From positions 1 to 21,344 of the IMG/VR virus record IMGVR_UViG_3300024273_001952: 21,344 bases of DNA; one strand, given 5' to 3'. Of the stretch, positions 1 to 6,997 are shown piece by piece. The notes under the pieces were generated by a model, which saw only the letters and a list, made by a program, of their open reading frames with translations, made no database searches and was not told the origin of the DNA. How positions within the stretch are numbered: the stretch's first letter is position 1; each line of letters starts with the position of its first letter. Source of the stretch: a virus. The position numbers and the translations under genes were made by a program.

Positions 1-18
1 CTAGTTGTATTTTAGATT

Positions 19-759
19 TTATATATTTTTATTTTTTTTCAAAACATCTAATCTATTTACCCTTTTCATTATGTAGAAACCTCTTATTTTAAAGAATTTT
101 TTAGTACTTTTTAAAAAGTTATTATAGTTATAGTGTTTGTTAAATGCAGGTATGTCATATGACTTTAGTGTTTCAAACTCTTTTTCTGCATCTACATTTT
201 TATATATTTCAATATCTATATTCATCATTTTTTTTGATATTGATTTATAGTTTATATATGAACTGTCTAAAAAGTGATTCTCTAAAAATGAAGGTATTTC
301 CAACTTTGTGCTATAATAATACATCATAATTATATCACTTAATTTAGGGAATACAACTAGTTCTTTAGAGATTAATTTTGAAAAATCTTCAGTATACAAT
401 TGTTTGGCTTCTTTAGTTTCTTTTATGGGCGTACCTTTATTTTTGAAAATACACCAATCTACATAAGCGTGTTTAATCTCATGTATTACCGCATCCAGAG
501 TTAGATATGAAAAATTTAGATATAAATAAACTCTATATTTGTTATCAATAAATCCAGAATTGCTATGGTCATAATGAATGGTTTCAGAATGTTGTATTAT
601 CCACTCGTCTACTTTTATGTCATTGTATTGACTTGTGATATTTCCTGGAATGGTTATTTTCAACTCATCTAGATTGACGTTGTTGTTTTCAAAGTGCTCT
701 TGTATAACTTTTACAATATCATTTGAAACTATATGTACAATTTTTGATATTCCTAACAT
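19..759 (-). CDS. Putative HExxH-type zinc metallopeptidase, 246 aa
   Basis: The ATG at 759 opens a 246-residue protein. The clearest signal is H93-E-I-K-H97 within an amphipathic helix (context LDAVIHEIKHAY), the HExxH signature in which two His bind zinc and Glu is the catalytic base of zincin peptidases. It is preceded by a beta-like YRVYLYLNFSY segment (about 75-85), as in minimal zincins where an edge strand lies next to the active helix. The third zinc ligand is not obvious. The C-terminal third is Lys/Asn/Tyr-rich. There is no signal peptide or membrane segment. The gene follows the terminator of the small gene upstream by only a few bases, with no Shine-Dalgarno sequence, so it depends on read-through or on a promoter overlapping that terminator. 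Substrate and role are unknown. The motif is seen directly; enzymatic activity is inferred. Confidence 0.55.
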   Translation of the reverse strand: MLGISKIVHIVSNDIVKVIQEHFENNNVNLDELKITIPGNITSQYNDIKVDEWIIQHSETIHYDHSNSGFIDNKYRVYLYLNFSYLTLDAVIHEIKHAYVDWCIFKNKGTPIKETKEAKQLYTEDFSKLISKELVVFPKLSDIIMMYYYSTKLEIPSFLENHFLDSSYINYKSISKKMMNIDIEIYKNVDAEKEFETLKSYDIPAFNKHYNYNNFLKSTKKFFKIRGFYIMKRVNRLDVLKKNKNI

Positions 760-767
760 ATAATAGC

Positions 768-799
768 AAAAAAAAAAAGAAGGTCATACAACCTTCTTT
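768..799 (-). terminator. Rho-independent terminator after the 75-aa gene
   Basis: A 9-bp perfect stem (776-784 with 791-799, containing AAGAAGGT/ACCTTCTT) and a 6-nt loop are followed, read on the minus strand, by a run of about 11 T (complement of the A run at 768-778). It lies 22 nt beyond the stop of the 75-aa gene and ends just before the start of the metallopeptidase-like gene. Confidence 0.85.
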
Positions 800-820
800 C
801 TTATTTTAAAGTTGTTTTTC

Positions 821-1048
821 TTATCTATTATTATATAGAAAGTTTTTTAAATTTTTAATACTGTTTGCATACCCAAGAGGGTCACAAGAAGCATTTTCGG
901 TTAAATAGTCATTAACTAATTTTAATAACTCTGGTGTCTCTTCAAAAAGAAACACAATTTTTTTGCCTAATTTCTCAACCTCATACTTAAAACCCTTAAG
1001 TTTTAAAAAAGCTGACAAATAAAGGTCTGATGTCTTGTACTTGTTCAT
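821..1048 (-). CDS. Small DUF5659-like protein, 75 aa
   Basis: This is a complete 75-residue ORF with an ATG at 1048. The pattern is YKTSDLYLSAFLKLKGF at the N-terminus, then a KKIVFLFEE strand, then a C-terminal SIKNLKNFLY helix. It matches from memory a family of very small phage and bacterial proteins annotated as DUF5659 (YKT-DLYLAAFL--KGF, then F-F, then a closing LK helix). The function of the family is not established. The gene has its own strong terminator downstream and a 94-nt A/T-rich region upstream, so it may be transcribed separately from the fibre genes. There is no Shine-Dalgarno sequence; the leader is A-rich on the coding strand. Confidence 0.6.
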   Translation of the reverse strand: MNKYKTSDLYLSAFLKLKGFKYEVEKLGKKIVFLFEETPELLKLVNDYLTENASCDPLGYANSIKNLKNFLYNNR

Positions 1049-1142
1049 TTTTTTCTTTATTTATATTACTCGTTTTTTGTTAATAATAAATATCATAATT
1101 TTTTAGATAATAGATTCAAAAAATGAAAAAAATTAGAAAAAA
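1049..1142. other. A/T-rich intergenic region with possible minus-strand promoter
   Basis: This 94-nt gap separates the 237-aa fibre gene from the 75-aa gene, both on the minus strand. It contains one copy of TTAATAATAAATA (1080-1092), a 13-mer that also occurs just upstream of two other minus-strand genes. It also holds a short A-rich direct repeat, AAAATTAGAAA, near 1128-1148. No convincing hairpin terminator was seen for the fibre gene. Confidence 0.3.
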
Positions 1143-1856
1143 TTAGAAAAATCTATAGGTACATTTTATTCTTGAACTTTTCATAGGCGGGTAGTTAAAT
1201 ATAATTTTATTTTCAACCATCACATAGTCAGCCATTTGACTTTCATCTTGTAATAAACCGTTTAAATAAACATGTTCAGAATTTAATTCAGGATAATTTT
1301 GTACAATAAACTCTTTATTAATACCATCAGCCACACCAGAAGGTATTTCCTTGTCAGATATATTTAGTTCTGGAGATATAGTGTCCACCATTCTATAGGA
1401 GCATCTAACGGTAGAGCCTAGAAAGGGAGGGTAATTAAAAGTTATTAAATTATCAATTATGATATAGTCATACCCCACCCCAGGGTCTTGCAATAAACCG
1501 TTTAAATAAACATGTTCAGAGCCTATTTTTGGCTCTTGAGACAATTCAAAATTGGTATTCATACCATCGGTTAATCCGTTTGGAATTTCTCTGTCATAAA
1601 AAAGTTTATCATCTCTATGTTGTATGGAAAGGGGTTGCCAGTCATTTATTGTAAATTCCCAATTTGAATTTTTTAACACAAAAAAATCATTAGTCTCTAA
1701 TATGTATGCCAACATCCCAGACTTTCTTCTTTCTGAAGGAAGATTGTTTAGTTGAAACATATTATTGAAAACACTATATGCCCCAACGTCCATTGGGGTG
1801 ATGTAGGGATTGCTATTTATTACACTTTTGCCGTTATGTGTTATAAGTGCTGGCAT
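1143..1856 (-). CDS. Tail fibre protein with two 80-residue-period repeats, 237 aa
   Basis: Residues 38-75 (NLPSERRKSGMLAYILET, then a W-containing strand) follow a pattern common in phage fibre proteins, where a conserved RR-GM--YV--T module precedes the receptor-binding part. Two tandem repeats follow, residues 90-157 and 170-237, offset by exactly 80 residues. They share SEHVYLNGLLQD (113-124 and 193-204), an F-NYPP strand and a closing C-YR. Similar HVYLNG-LQ modules occur in shaft regions of phage fibres. The protein ends immediately after repeat 2. The gene lies last in the minus-strand tail cluster, 50 nt after the 350-aa fibre gene. A role as fibre shaft or distal adhesin is inferred; the repeat is directly visible. 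Confidence 0.65.
   Translation of the reverse strand: MPALITHNGKSVINSNPYITPMDVGAYSVFNNMFQLNNLPSERRKSGMLAYILETNDFFVLKNSNWEFTINDWQPLSIQHRDDKLFYDREIPNGLTDGMNTNFELSQEPKIGSEHVYLNGLLQDPGVGYDYIIIDNLITFNYPPFLGSTVRCSYRMVDTISPELNISDKEIPSGVADGINKEFIVQNYPELNSEHVYLNGLLQDESQMADYVMVENKIIFNYPPMKSSRIKCTYRFF
1246..1520. repeat. Near-identical 35-nt direct repeat, 240 bp apart
   Basis: Positions 1246-1280 and 1486-1520 are identical except for one base (1251 versus 1491). They encode the shared SEHVYLNGLLQD core of the two protein repeats. The surrounding repeat is conserved mainly at protein level, so these 35 nt are unusually well preserved in DNA. Confidence 0.9.
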
Positions 1857-1865
1857 AATTTACTT

Positions 1866-1878
1866 TTAATAATAAATA
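1866..1878 (-). promoter_or_regulatory. Shared A/T-rich 13-mer upstream of the 237-aa gene
   Basis: TATTTATTATTAA on the minus strand ends 9 nt before the ATG at 1856. An identical copy ends 10 nt before the ATG at 9577, and a third lies at 1080-1092. A TATAAATA octamer, identical to the T4 late-promoter core, is also present on the minus strand at 1884-1891. In A/T-rich DNA either match could be chance; the repeated spacing to two starts is what makes it worth listing. Confidence 0.3.
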
Positions 1879-1906
1879 GTAATTATTTATAAATTATTGT
1901 TAATTT

Positions 1907-2959
1907 TTAGCTTCTAGCCATTCTAATCCAAATGTCATCATCAACAGCTGTAAACCAATAGTTTGCATTGTAATACGCCTGGCCTTGGTATGTCCCAGAA
2001 ATGGTAGAGCCTGTATACACGCCAGAGGGACTCCAATTGCTAGAATTGTCTAACAAAGTAATTGTAGAAGCTGAAAGCGTGTAAGATTCCAACATAGGTA
2101 TTTCCTCTACCGTACCACCAGATTGGGTTACGGTTCCTATTACAGACCTCCCACCCAAGTCTTGCATCTTGTCAAATGTGACACTATCTGGTTGAATTGT
2201 GGTATTTCCAGAGTAGTTTATTAAAATATCACCCGTCAAATCAACTCCTTGTGGTGTGTTAGATAAATTTCCAACAAAAACTCTTCCTTGATTTAAAGAG
2301 TTTAGCGCAGCACCGTCTGTAGAGAATATGTCGTAAAGGTCTGTAGAGCCAGATGTAAGAATTCCAGAAACCTCAAGGTCACCACTTATGGTTAATCCAC
2401 TAAATTCATCTATAACAATATCTAAGGTTGAAGCATCACTTTTAGTTAGTGTTATTTTATTTGAATTATCATAAGATAAAGAGTTGGTAAATATATCTGG
2501 TCCACCTACAGCACCTACTGGTGCGAATATGTTATATAGATTAGTTCCTGCTGAATAAATTATACCATTATTTTCTGCTAATCTTGCATTTTGAGTATAT
2601 AGAGAATTGCTTTGAGATGCATTCACATTAATTCCGCCAACTACTACTGAATTTTGCACTCCATTTAAAACATCATTTCCAACACCTCCTACTATTGCAG
2701 AGTAGTCAGCATTTGTAGCTACATTATTATTTAAACCACCTAAAACAATTGAATAATCACCACCAGCATTGCTGCCTGAATCTTTTGATACAATAGAATT
2801 ATTTCCAGAACCTTCCTCAAAAAGACCAACAGTAGTACTACCAGTGCCTACAACAATGTTTTGAACCTCTCGTTTTAACGTTCTAAGGTTTACTGCATCC
2901 TTATCGTATTTGGGGTCTGATAAGTTTAATCCTCTACTATTTCTAAAGTCTGTTCCCAT
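1907..2959 (-). CDS. Tail fibre protein with YadA-head-like repeats, 350 aa
   Basis: The N-terminus (about 12-32, NLSDPKYDKDAVNLRTLKR) resembles the DP---DAVN---- segment found at the start of many phage fibre proteins. Residues 54-112 hold three rungs of the form S-IVLGG-NN, SAIVGG-GN and NSVVVGG, the left-handed beta-roll repeat of YadA-type trimeric adhesin heads. The linker NSLYTQNARLA (118-128) corresponds to the T-FV--LK linker of the neighbouring paralogs. The C-terminal 220 residues are different: a short internal duplication (SAGTNLYNIF 136-145; SGSTDLYDIF 203-212) and a Gly/Ser/Thr-rich beta region ending YWFTAVDDDIWIRMARS. It is the most divergent and longest of the four. A trimeric host-recognition fibre is inferred. 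Confidence 0.6.
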   Translation of the reverse strand: MGTDFRNSRGLNLSDPKYDKDAVNLRTLKREVQNIVVGTGSTTVGLFEEGSGNNSIVSKDSGSNAGGDYSIVLGGLNNNVATNADYSAIVGGVGNDVLNGVQNSVVVGGINVNASQSNSLYTQNARLAENNGIIYSAGTNLYNIFAPVGAVGGPDIFTNSLSYDNSNKITLTKSDASTLDIVIDEFSGLTISGDLEVSGILTSGSTDLYDIFSTDGAALNSLNQGRVFVGNLSNTPQGVDLTGDILINYSGNTTIQPDSVTFDKMQDLGGRSVIGTVTQSGGTVEEIPMLESYTLSASTITLLDNSSNWSPSGVYTGSTISGTYQGQAYYNANYWFTAVDDDIWIRMARS

Positions 2960-2975
2960 TTTTTTTTAGAATTTT

Positions 2976-3779
2976 TTATAAACCAGTACCAATTACTGAA
3001 AAATGAGGTGTAGGAGTGGTTGGAGAAGGAAAGTTAGTGTCTAATCCCAAATAGGTTATAGTGACATGTTGATAATTGCTGCCACAACAATCAAGGCTAA
3101 GCCCAGATAATTGATTGTTTATAAAAAAATCATTAAGACTTCCTAATCTTATGTTACCAAGGAATCCACCATTATCAATAATTACTAACTCAACAGTCCT
3201 TCCTATTTGGTCATCACTAATCATAAGTCTCAAATCAAGAGAAAAATCAGTACTCGTAGGGAGGCCGCCTGTATTTGTTGAATTATCTGTAATTAACAAA
3301 ATCTCATCATCTAAAGAAATTACAGGAATTTTATACTTATCTGGCTCATAAGGTTCTAGTGTAAGATATCTAGTATTTCTTATTCTACTACCTGTGCTTT
3401 TTAAATCTGGAACAAATGTTGTATTGTCAGTTACACCAGTTATATTTGAACCCCCTACTATTACTGAGTTTGAAGTTCCGCTAAGAATATTGTTTTCACC
3501 ACCTATTATTGCAGAATTTGTAGAATTATTTTTTATTAAATTATTATTACCTCCAATTATAGAGTTTTTAGTCCCGCCAGTAATTATGTTATTCTTACCT
3601 CCCAAAATAACCGAGTAGTCCGAAGACGATGAATTTGTATCATCTCCACGAGAAACTATAGATTGAAATCCTGTACCACCAGACCATATTTCAGTTCTAC
3701 CAGTATAAACATCGTTTATTTTTTCTCTAGCAGTATTTAGAGAATCTGTAATAAGTATAGGGTCAATTTTGCAGCTCAT
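2976..3779 (-). CDS. YadA-head-like fibre paralog, 267 aa
   Basis: Residues 9-40 carry the block shared with the next two genes: a short N-terminus, then N-AREKINDVYTG with IWSGGTG. Residues 56-115 hold four beta-roll rungs of the type SVILGGKNN, NSIIGGNNN, NSAIIGGENN and NSVIVGG. A linker T-FVPDLKSTGSRIRN (120-135) follows, then a C-terminal beta-rich domain (140-267) ending FSVIGTGL. An adjacent Cys pair (DCCG) occurs in that domain. YadA-type heads form trimeric left-handed beta-rolls that bind surface ligands; no membrane anchor is present here, fitting a phage fibre. The gene starts 20 nt after the previous stop and has no Shine-Dalgarno sequence. Confidence 0.65.
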   Translation of the reverse strand: MSCKIDPILITDSLNTAREKINDVYTGRTEIWSGGTGFQSIVSRGDDTNSSSSDYSVILGGKNNIITGGTKNSIIGGNNNLIKNNSTNSAIIGGENNILSGTSNSVIVGGSNITGVTDNTTFVPDLKSTGSRIRNTRYLTLEPYEPDKYKIPVISLDDEILLITDNSTNTGGLPTSTDFSLDLRLMISDDQIGRTVELVIIDNGGFLGNIRLGSLNDFFINNQLSGLSLDCCGSNYQHVTITYLGLDTNFPSPTTPTPHFSVIGTGL

Positions 3780-3799
3780 ATATATAAATATTAATTAAT

Positions 3800-4582
3800 T
3801 TAAACGATTCCATAAACATAAAATTGTGAATTTCCTGCATTGTTTAGTCCTGCATTCAGTATATGTACTACAGAAAGTGTGTTTGTACTTGAAATTTGAA
3901 GTGGGGCGTTTACTGGTCTATCATTTATTCTATAGCCATTAAAGAACCCAATAGCAAAGCCTAAGAACAAACTTCCACTAATAAAATTAGTCACTCTCAA
4001 CTCAACAATTTGTCCACTTCGGGCACTGCCTGCTAATCCATCTAACGCCAAAGACCAAAATATCGAAGGAGGTATTGCGCCTCCTATGTTTATGTCTACA
4101 AATACTATATCATCACTTGCCATTATAGCACTTGAGACATCATTGTGAGCCGTTATAGTGGGTTCAATTCTCACATTTCTAACTCTACTTTTTGTTGTTT
4201 TTAAACCTTGAACAAAAGTAGTATTACCTATATTTTTAGATATTATTGAATCGCCTCCTAACGCAACCGAACGCGATACATTAGACACGTAGGTGTCTCG
4301 ACCTCCAATAATGGCACAATCAAATTCTGCAGTAGAGTCATATATTACATTATTTTCACCTCCAACAATAGCAGAATACTGAGTTGAGCCAGAAATTAAA
4401 TGACCAGTCCCACCCAGTATGGATGAGTAGGTTGATTCCACTAAGTTCTCTGTACTATTGTCAGCAATTATAGAATTGCTACCCGTACTGGCTGACCATA
4501 AATTAGTTACTGCAGAGTAAGCGTTATTTATCTTAACTCTACCTTCATTTATTGTGTCACTACTTAATATTAATTCGCTCAT
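3800..4582 (-). CDS. YadA-head-like fibre paralog, 260 aa
   Basis: The layout matches its neighbours. The N-terminal block is SSDTINEGRVKINNAYSA with LWSASTG (7-34). Four beta-roll rungs follow (53-116; SSILGG, SAIVGGENN, CAIIGG, RSVALGG), then the linker T-FVQGLKTTKSRVRN (122-136) and a C-terminal beta domain ending FYVYGIV. The N-terminal block and linker are the best conserved parts among paralogs, while the C-terminal domains differ strongly, as expected if the N-terminus docks on the tail and the C-terminus binds a receptor. That division of labour is inferred. It sits 21 nt after the stop of the 292-aa gene in the same transcription direction. Confidence 0.65.
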   Translation of the reverse strand: MSELILSSDTINEGRVKINNAYSAVTNLWSASTGSNSIIADNSTENLVESTYSSILGGTGHLISGSTQYSAIVGGENNVIYDSTAEFDCAIIGGRDTYVSNVSRSVALGGDSIISKNIGNTTFVQGLKTTKSRVRNVRIEPTITAHNDVSSAIMASDDIVFVDINIGGAIPPSIFWSLALDGLAGSARSGQIVELRVTNFISGSLFLGFAIGFFNGYRINDRPVNAPLQISSTNTLSVVHILNAGLNNAGNSQFYVYGIV

Positions 4583-4603
4583 AATCTTTTTTATAATATT
4601 TTA

Positions 4604-5482
4604 TTACGCTCCTGTGCCATACACCTCTAAGTAAGTTGTGTTTCCCACAATTTTTGACACGACTATTCTCACGCTAACATAATTTGAGTCACTGATTGTA
4701 AATGGGGTACTTATAGGCAAGTTGTTGATATAATAGTCAACACCAGCACTAACGTCTGCGCCTAATATTAATGGTTGGACTGAAAAAAGCCCAGTTATCC
4801 TGTGTATAATATCAATCACTCTGCCCACTTTGGAGTTGCCAAAAACTAAATTTGACACATCCACATTCCATTCGCCGACACCGGGCGTCGATAAGTTAAA
4901 GTTATAAACAATAAAGTGCTCATCTTCATCTTCTATTTTAAAGCTGGCAAAACCACCGCTAACATATGAACTACTTAACACCGTTACCTTTTTATTATTT
5001 CTAATTCTAGCACCAAAAGACTGTATGTTTTCAGTGTAAACTGTATCAGAAGTATTGCCAGTCAATCCTTGTCCACCCAAAATAACTGTATTACTAACGT
5101 CAGAAGTTCCTGTAATAGCATTGTCTGCCCCTCCAACAATTACACAGTTTTCAATATCTACATTACTACCATTGTGAGTAATTAAATTTGAATTACCTGC
5201 AACAATAGAAGAGTTTTTTATAGTTGTATTAGAAGGGTCCTGTCCAAATATAGTATTCCCCAAACCAGCCAATATTGAACTATATTCTACTACAGAAGAG
5301 TTTGTGGCACTATTTCCACTTATTATATTGTTTCCATCATTATTAGTTATAATATTTTTTGTAATACCAGTAAAGTCGCCAGTGCTACCAGTCCATATAC
5401 AGTCTTGGGTATAAGCATCATTTATGATAACCCTACCTTGTTCTGTTGTGTCTCCACTAAATAATAATTCTGTTACTGGCAT
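4604..5482 (-). CDS. YadA-head-like fibre paralog, 292 aa
   Basis: The N-terminal block is SGDTTEQGRVIINDAYTQ with IWTGSTG (9-35). An Asn/Thr/Ser-rich stretch precedes four beta-roll rungs (67-143; SSILAG, SSIVAG, CVIVGG, TVILGG) with longer turns than in the other paralogs. The linker VYTENIQSFGARIRNN (148-163) leads to a C-terminal beta domain ending LEVYGTGA, close to the GTGL end of the 267-aa paralog. The gene starts 8 nt after the stop of the 501-aa gene. It is the first of four consecutive beta-roll fibre genes, probably made by tandem duplication and divergence. Confidence 0.65.
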   Translation of the reverse strand: MPVTELLFSGDTTEQGRVIINDAYTQDCIWTGSTGDFTGITKNIITNNDGNNIISGNSATNSSVVEYSSILAGLGNTIFGQDPSNTTIKNSSIVAGNSNLITHNGSNVDIENCVIVGGADNAITGTSDVSNTVILGGQGLTGNTSDTVYTENIQSFGARIRNNKKVTVLSSSYVSGGFASFKIEDEDEHFIVYNFNLSTPGVGEWNVDVSNLVFGNSKVGRVIDIIHRITGLFSVQPLILGADVSAGVDYYINNLPISTPFTISDSNYVSVRIVVSKIVGNTTYLEVYGTGA

Positions 5483-5490
5483 ATCTGTTT

Positions 5491-6996
5491 TTATATAAGT
5501 ATTTGTCCTTGTACATCTTCTATTGTTAAATCGCTACCCCAATTTAATCTAATGGTAAAGTCTTGTCCTGTAAGGTCTTCGTTTACTTCTAACACATATT
5601 CTTGAGTCACGTATCCATATTTAGACACTTCAAGCTGAAGTGCACCACCTTTTATGTCACTTATTGAGTAATTTCCATTTGAGTCTGTAATTGCAGAGAA
5701 TACTGCACCAGTACCACCTCCTAGAGGCTCATTGGTACCTTCTTCTATAACATTTTCATAAGGTGCATCAACTCCTAGTTCTACATCTGATGTTGTAGTA
5801 ACAACAGTAAATTTGACAGTGGCACCAGAGACTGAACTTCCAAATAATTCATTTTGATAAATTCTACCAGAAATATCATATATACCATCAGTAGCAGTAA
5901 ACGCATTTTCTGCCCTACCCCAAGTTGTGACATTTTGCTTTACCCCAAATACATTTGTAATTTCTTTAGTGTTTCCAACCCTGTATAAAAAGTTAGAATC
6001 TGGACTTAATGGTGTTGAGAATGTTCTTATAAATTCTGGCTCACCCTCTTGTCTTTGTATGTCAAAAACAGTAGAAGCTGTAAATCTAACATCATCAATA
6101 TCATATGTTACTTGTAACTTATAATAATCTCCATCAGACACATTGTTAAAACTGAAAATGGGAGAAAAAGTATCTAATTGACCTTGAACACTTGGCTCAT
6201 CACTAAGTACGTCTATGTTTGGTTTTTGGGGCGCTATAAAATAAGTAAATAAAGCTCCATGAACCGTAAGCCCAGAGAAAATTCCTTTATTTATAACCTC
6301 TGAATTCCTACTTGTTTGAAGTAAAAAGTTGCCATCCTCACTAAGTCCTGTTAGTGTTATATTTGTCGCAACTCCTTCGCTTAAAATTTGATACCCCCCT
6401 AAAGTTTTATCTCTTTCTAAGGGAAATTCATATCTAGTATCTACAAAATATTGAGACTTATCAGTTAAAAGGCTTTGAGAAAATTCATCTAACGGCTTTA
6501 CTACTGAAGGTAATGTTAAGCTGTATAAAGGCGTTGTTATCGTAGAGCCTGTATCATATAGTGAAATTAAAGGTGTAGACAATAAGCTGCCTATACTTTC
6601 CTTTGTCAAAGTTTCCCCAGTAGCAGCTATCGTTTGTCCGCTAGATGGCAATATCTCCTCCCCTAAGTAGTTAAAACTTTGAAACACTTGATTATAAGTT
6701 GAAAATTCAACTTTATATATATCATATATAGTTCTTGTTATAGAGCTAAACGAAGAAGTGTTTGCTGTATAATTATAATTTAATGTTTTTGAATTGTTTA
6801 TATTAACAGATATACCATCAACAACTTGTTCGTAATAATTAAATGTGGCACCCTTTAGTGAAAATAGTGGAACATTAAAAGGTTTCGGTTCCAACTCGGG
6901 TTCAAATATGTTGGGTATAGTATTTTGTAAGAAGACTTGAGAAACACCATTGTTTTCACCAATTGTACTAGATACTATTTGTTTATTTATTGACAT
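5491..6996 (-). CDS. Tail-associated protein with carboxypeptidase-regulatory-like domain, 501 aa
   Basis: Residues 1-365 are beta-rich, Ser/Thr/Asn-rich and not recognised. Residues 373-475 look like a carboxypeptidase-regulatory-like Ig fold: YDISGRIY, VSGATVKF, TDSNGNYSISDIKGG and LEVSKYGYVTQEY, the standard G-V-GA-V / TD-NG-Y / G-Y progression. Such domains are common on phage tail and fibre proteins, where they bind surfaces or brace the structure. A long Gly/Glu-containing insert (about 402-432) splits the usual domain. The start lies one base after the TGA of the gpI-like gene (TGATATG), so the two are almost certainly co-translated. A structural tail role is inferred from the domain and neighbours. 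Confidence 0.6.
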   Translation of the reverse strand: MSINKQIVSSTIGENNGVSQVFLQNTIPNIFEPELEPKPFNVPLFSLKGATFNYYEQVVDGISVNINNSKTLNYNYTANTSSFSSITRTIYDIYKVEFSTYNQVFQSFNYLGEEILPSSGQTIAATGETLTKESIGSLLSTPLISLYDTGSTITTPLYSLTLPSVVKPLDEFSQSLLTDKSQYFVDTRYEFPLERDKTLGGYQILSEGVATNITLTGLSEDGNFLLQTSRNSEVINKGIFSGLTVHGALFTYFIAPQKPNIDVLSDEPSVQGQLDTFSPIFSFNNVSDGDYYKLQVTYDIDDVRFTASTVFDIQRQEGEPEFIRTFSTPLSPDSNFLYRVGNTKEITNVFGVKQNVTTWGRAENAFTATDGIYDISGRIYQNELFGSSVSGATVKFTVVTTTSDVELGVDAPYENVIEEGTNEPLGGGTGAVFSAITDSNGNYSISDIKGGALQLEVSKYGYVTQEYVLEVNEDLTGQDFTIRLNWGSDLTIEDVQGQILI

Positions 6997-6997
6997 A

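Noticed and set aside
1884-1891. T4-type late promoter TATAAATA on the minus strand
   Set aside because: Exact match to the octamer, but such octamers are expected by chance in this A/T-rich DNA and the other genes do not show it at a constant distance.
3115-3618. Two plus-strand ORFs opposite the 267-aa fibre gene
   Set aside because: They are antisense shadows of a gene with clear protein repeats and paralogs; hydrophobic composition mirrors the beta-roll codons.
1907-5482. Diversity-generating retroelement acting on the fibre genes
   Set aside because: No reverse transcriptase and no template/variable repeat pair with A-specific differences was seen in the window.
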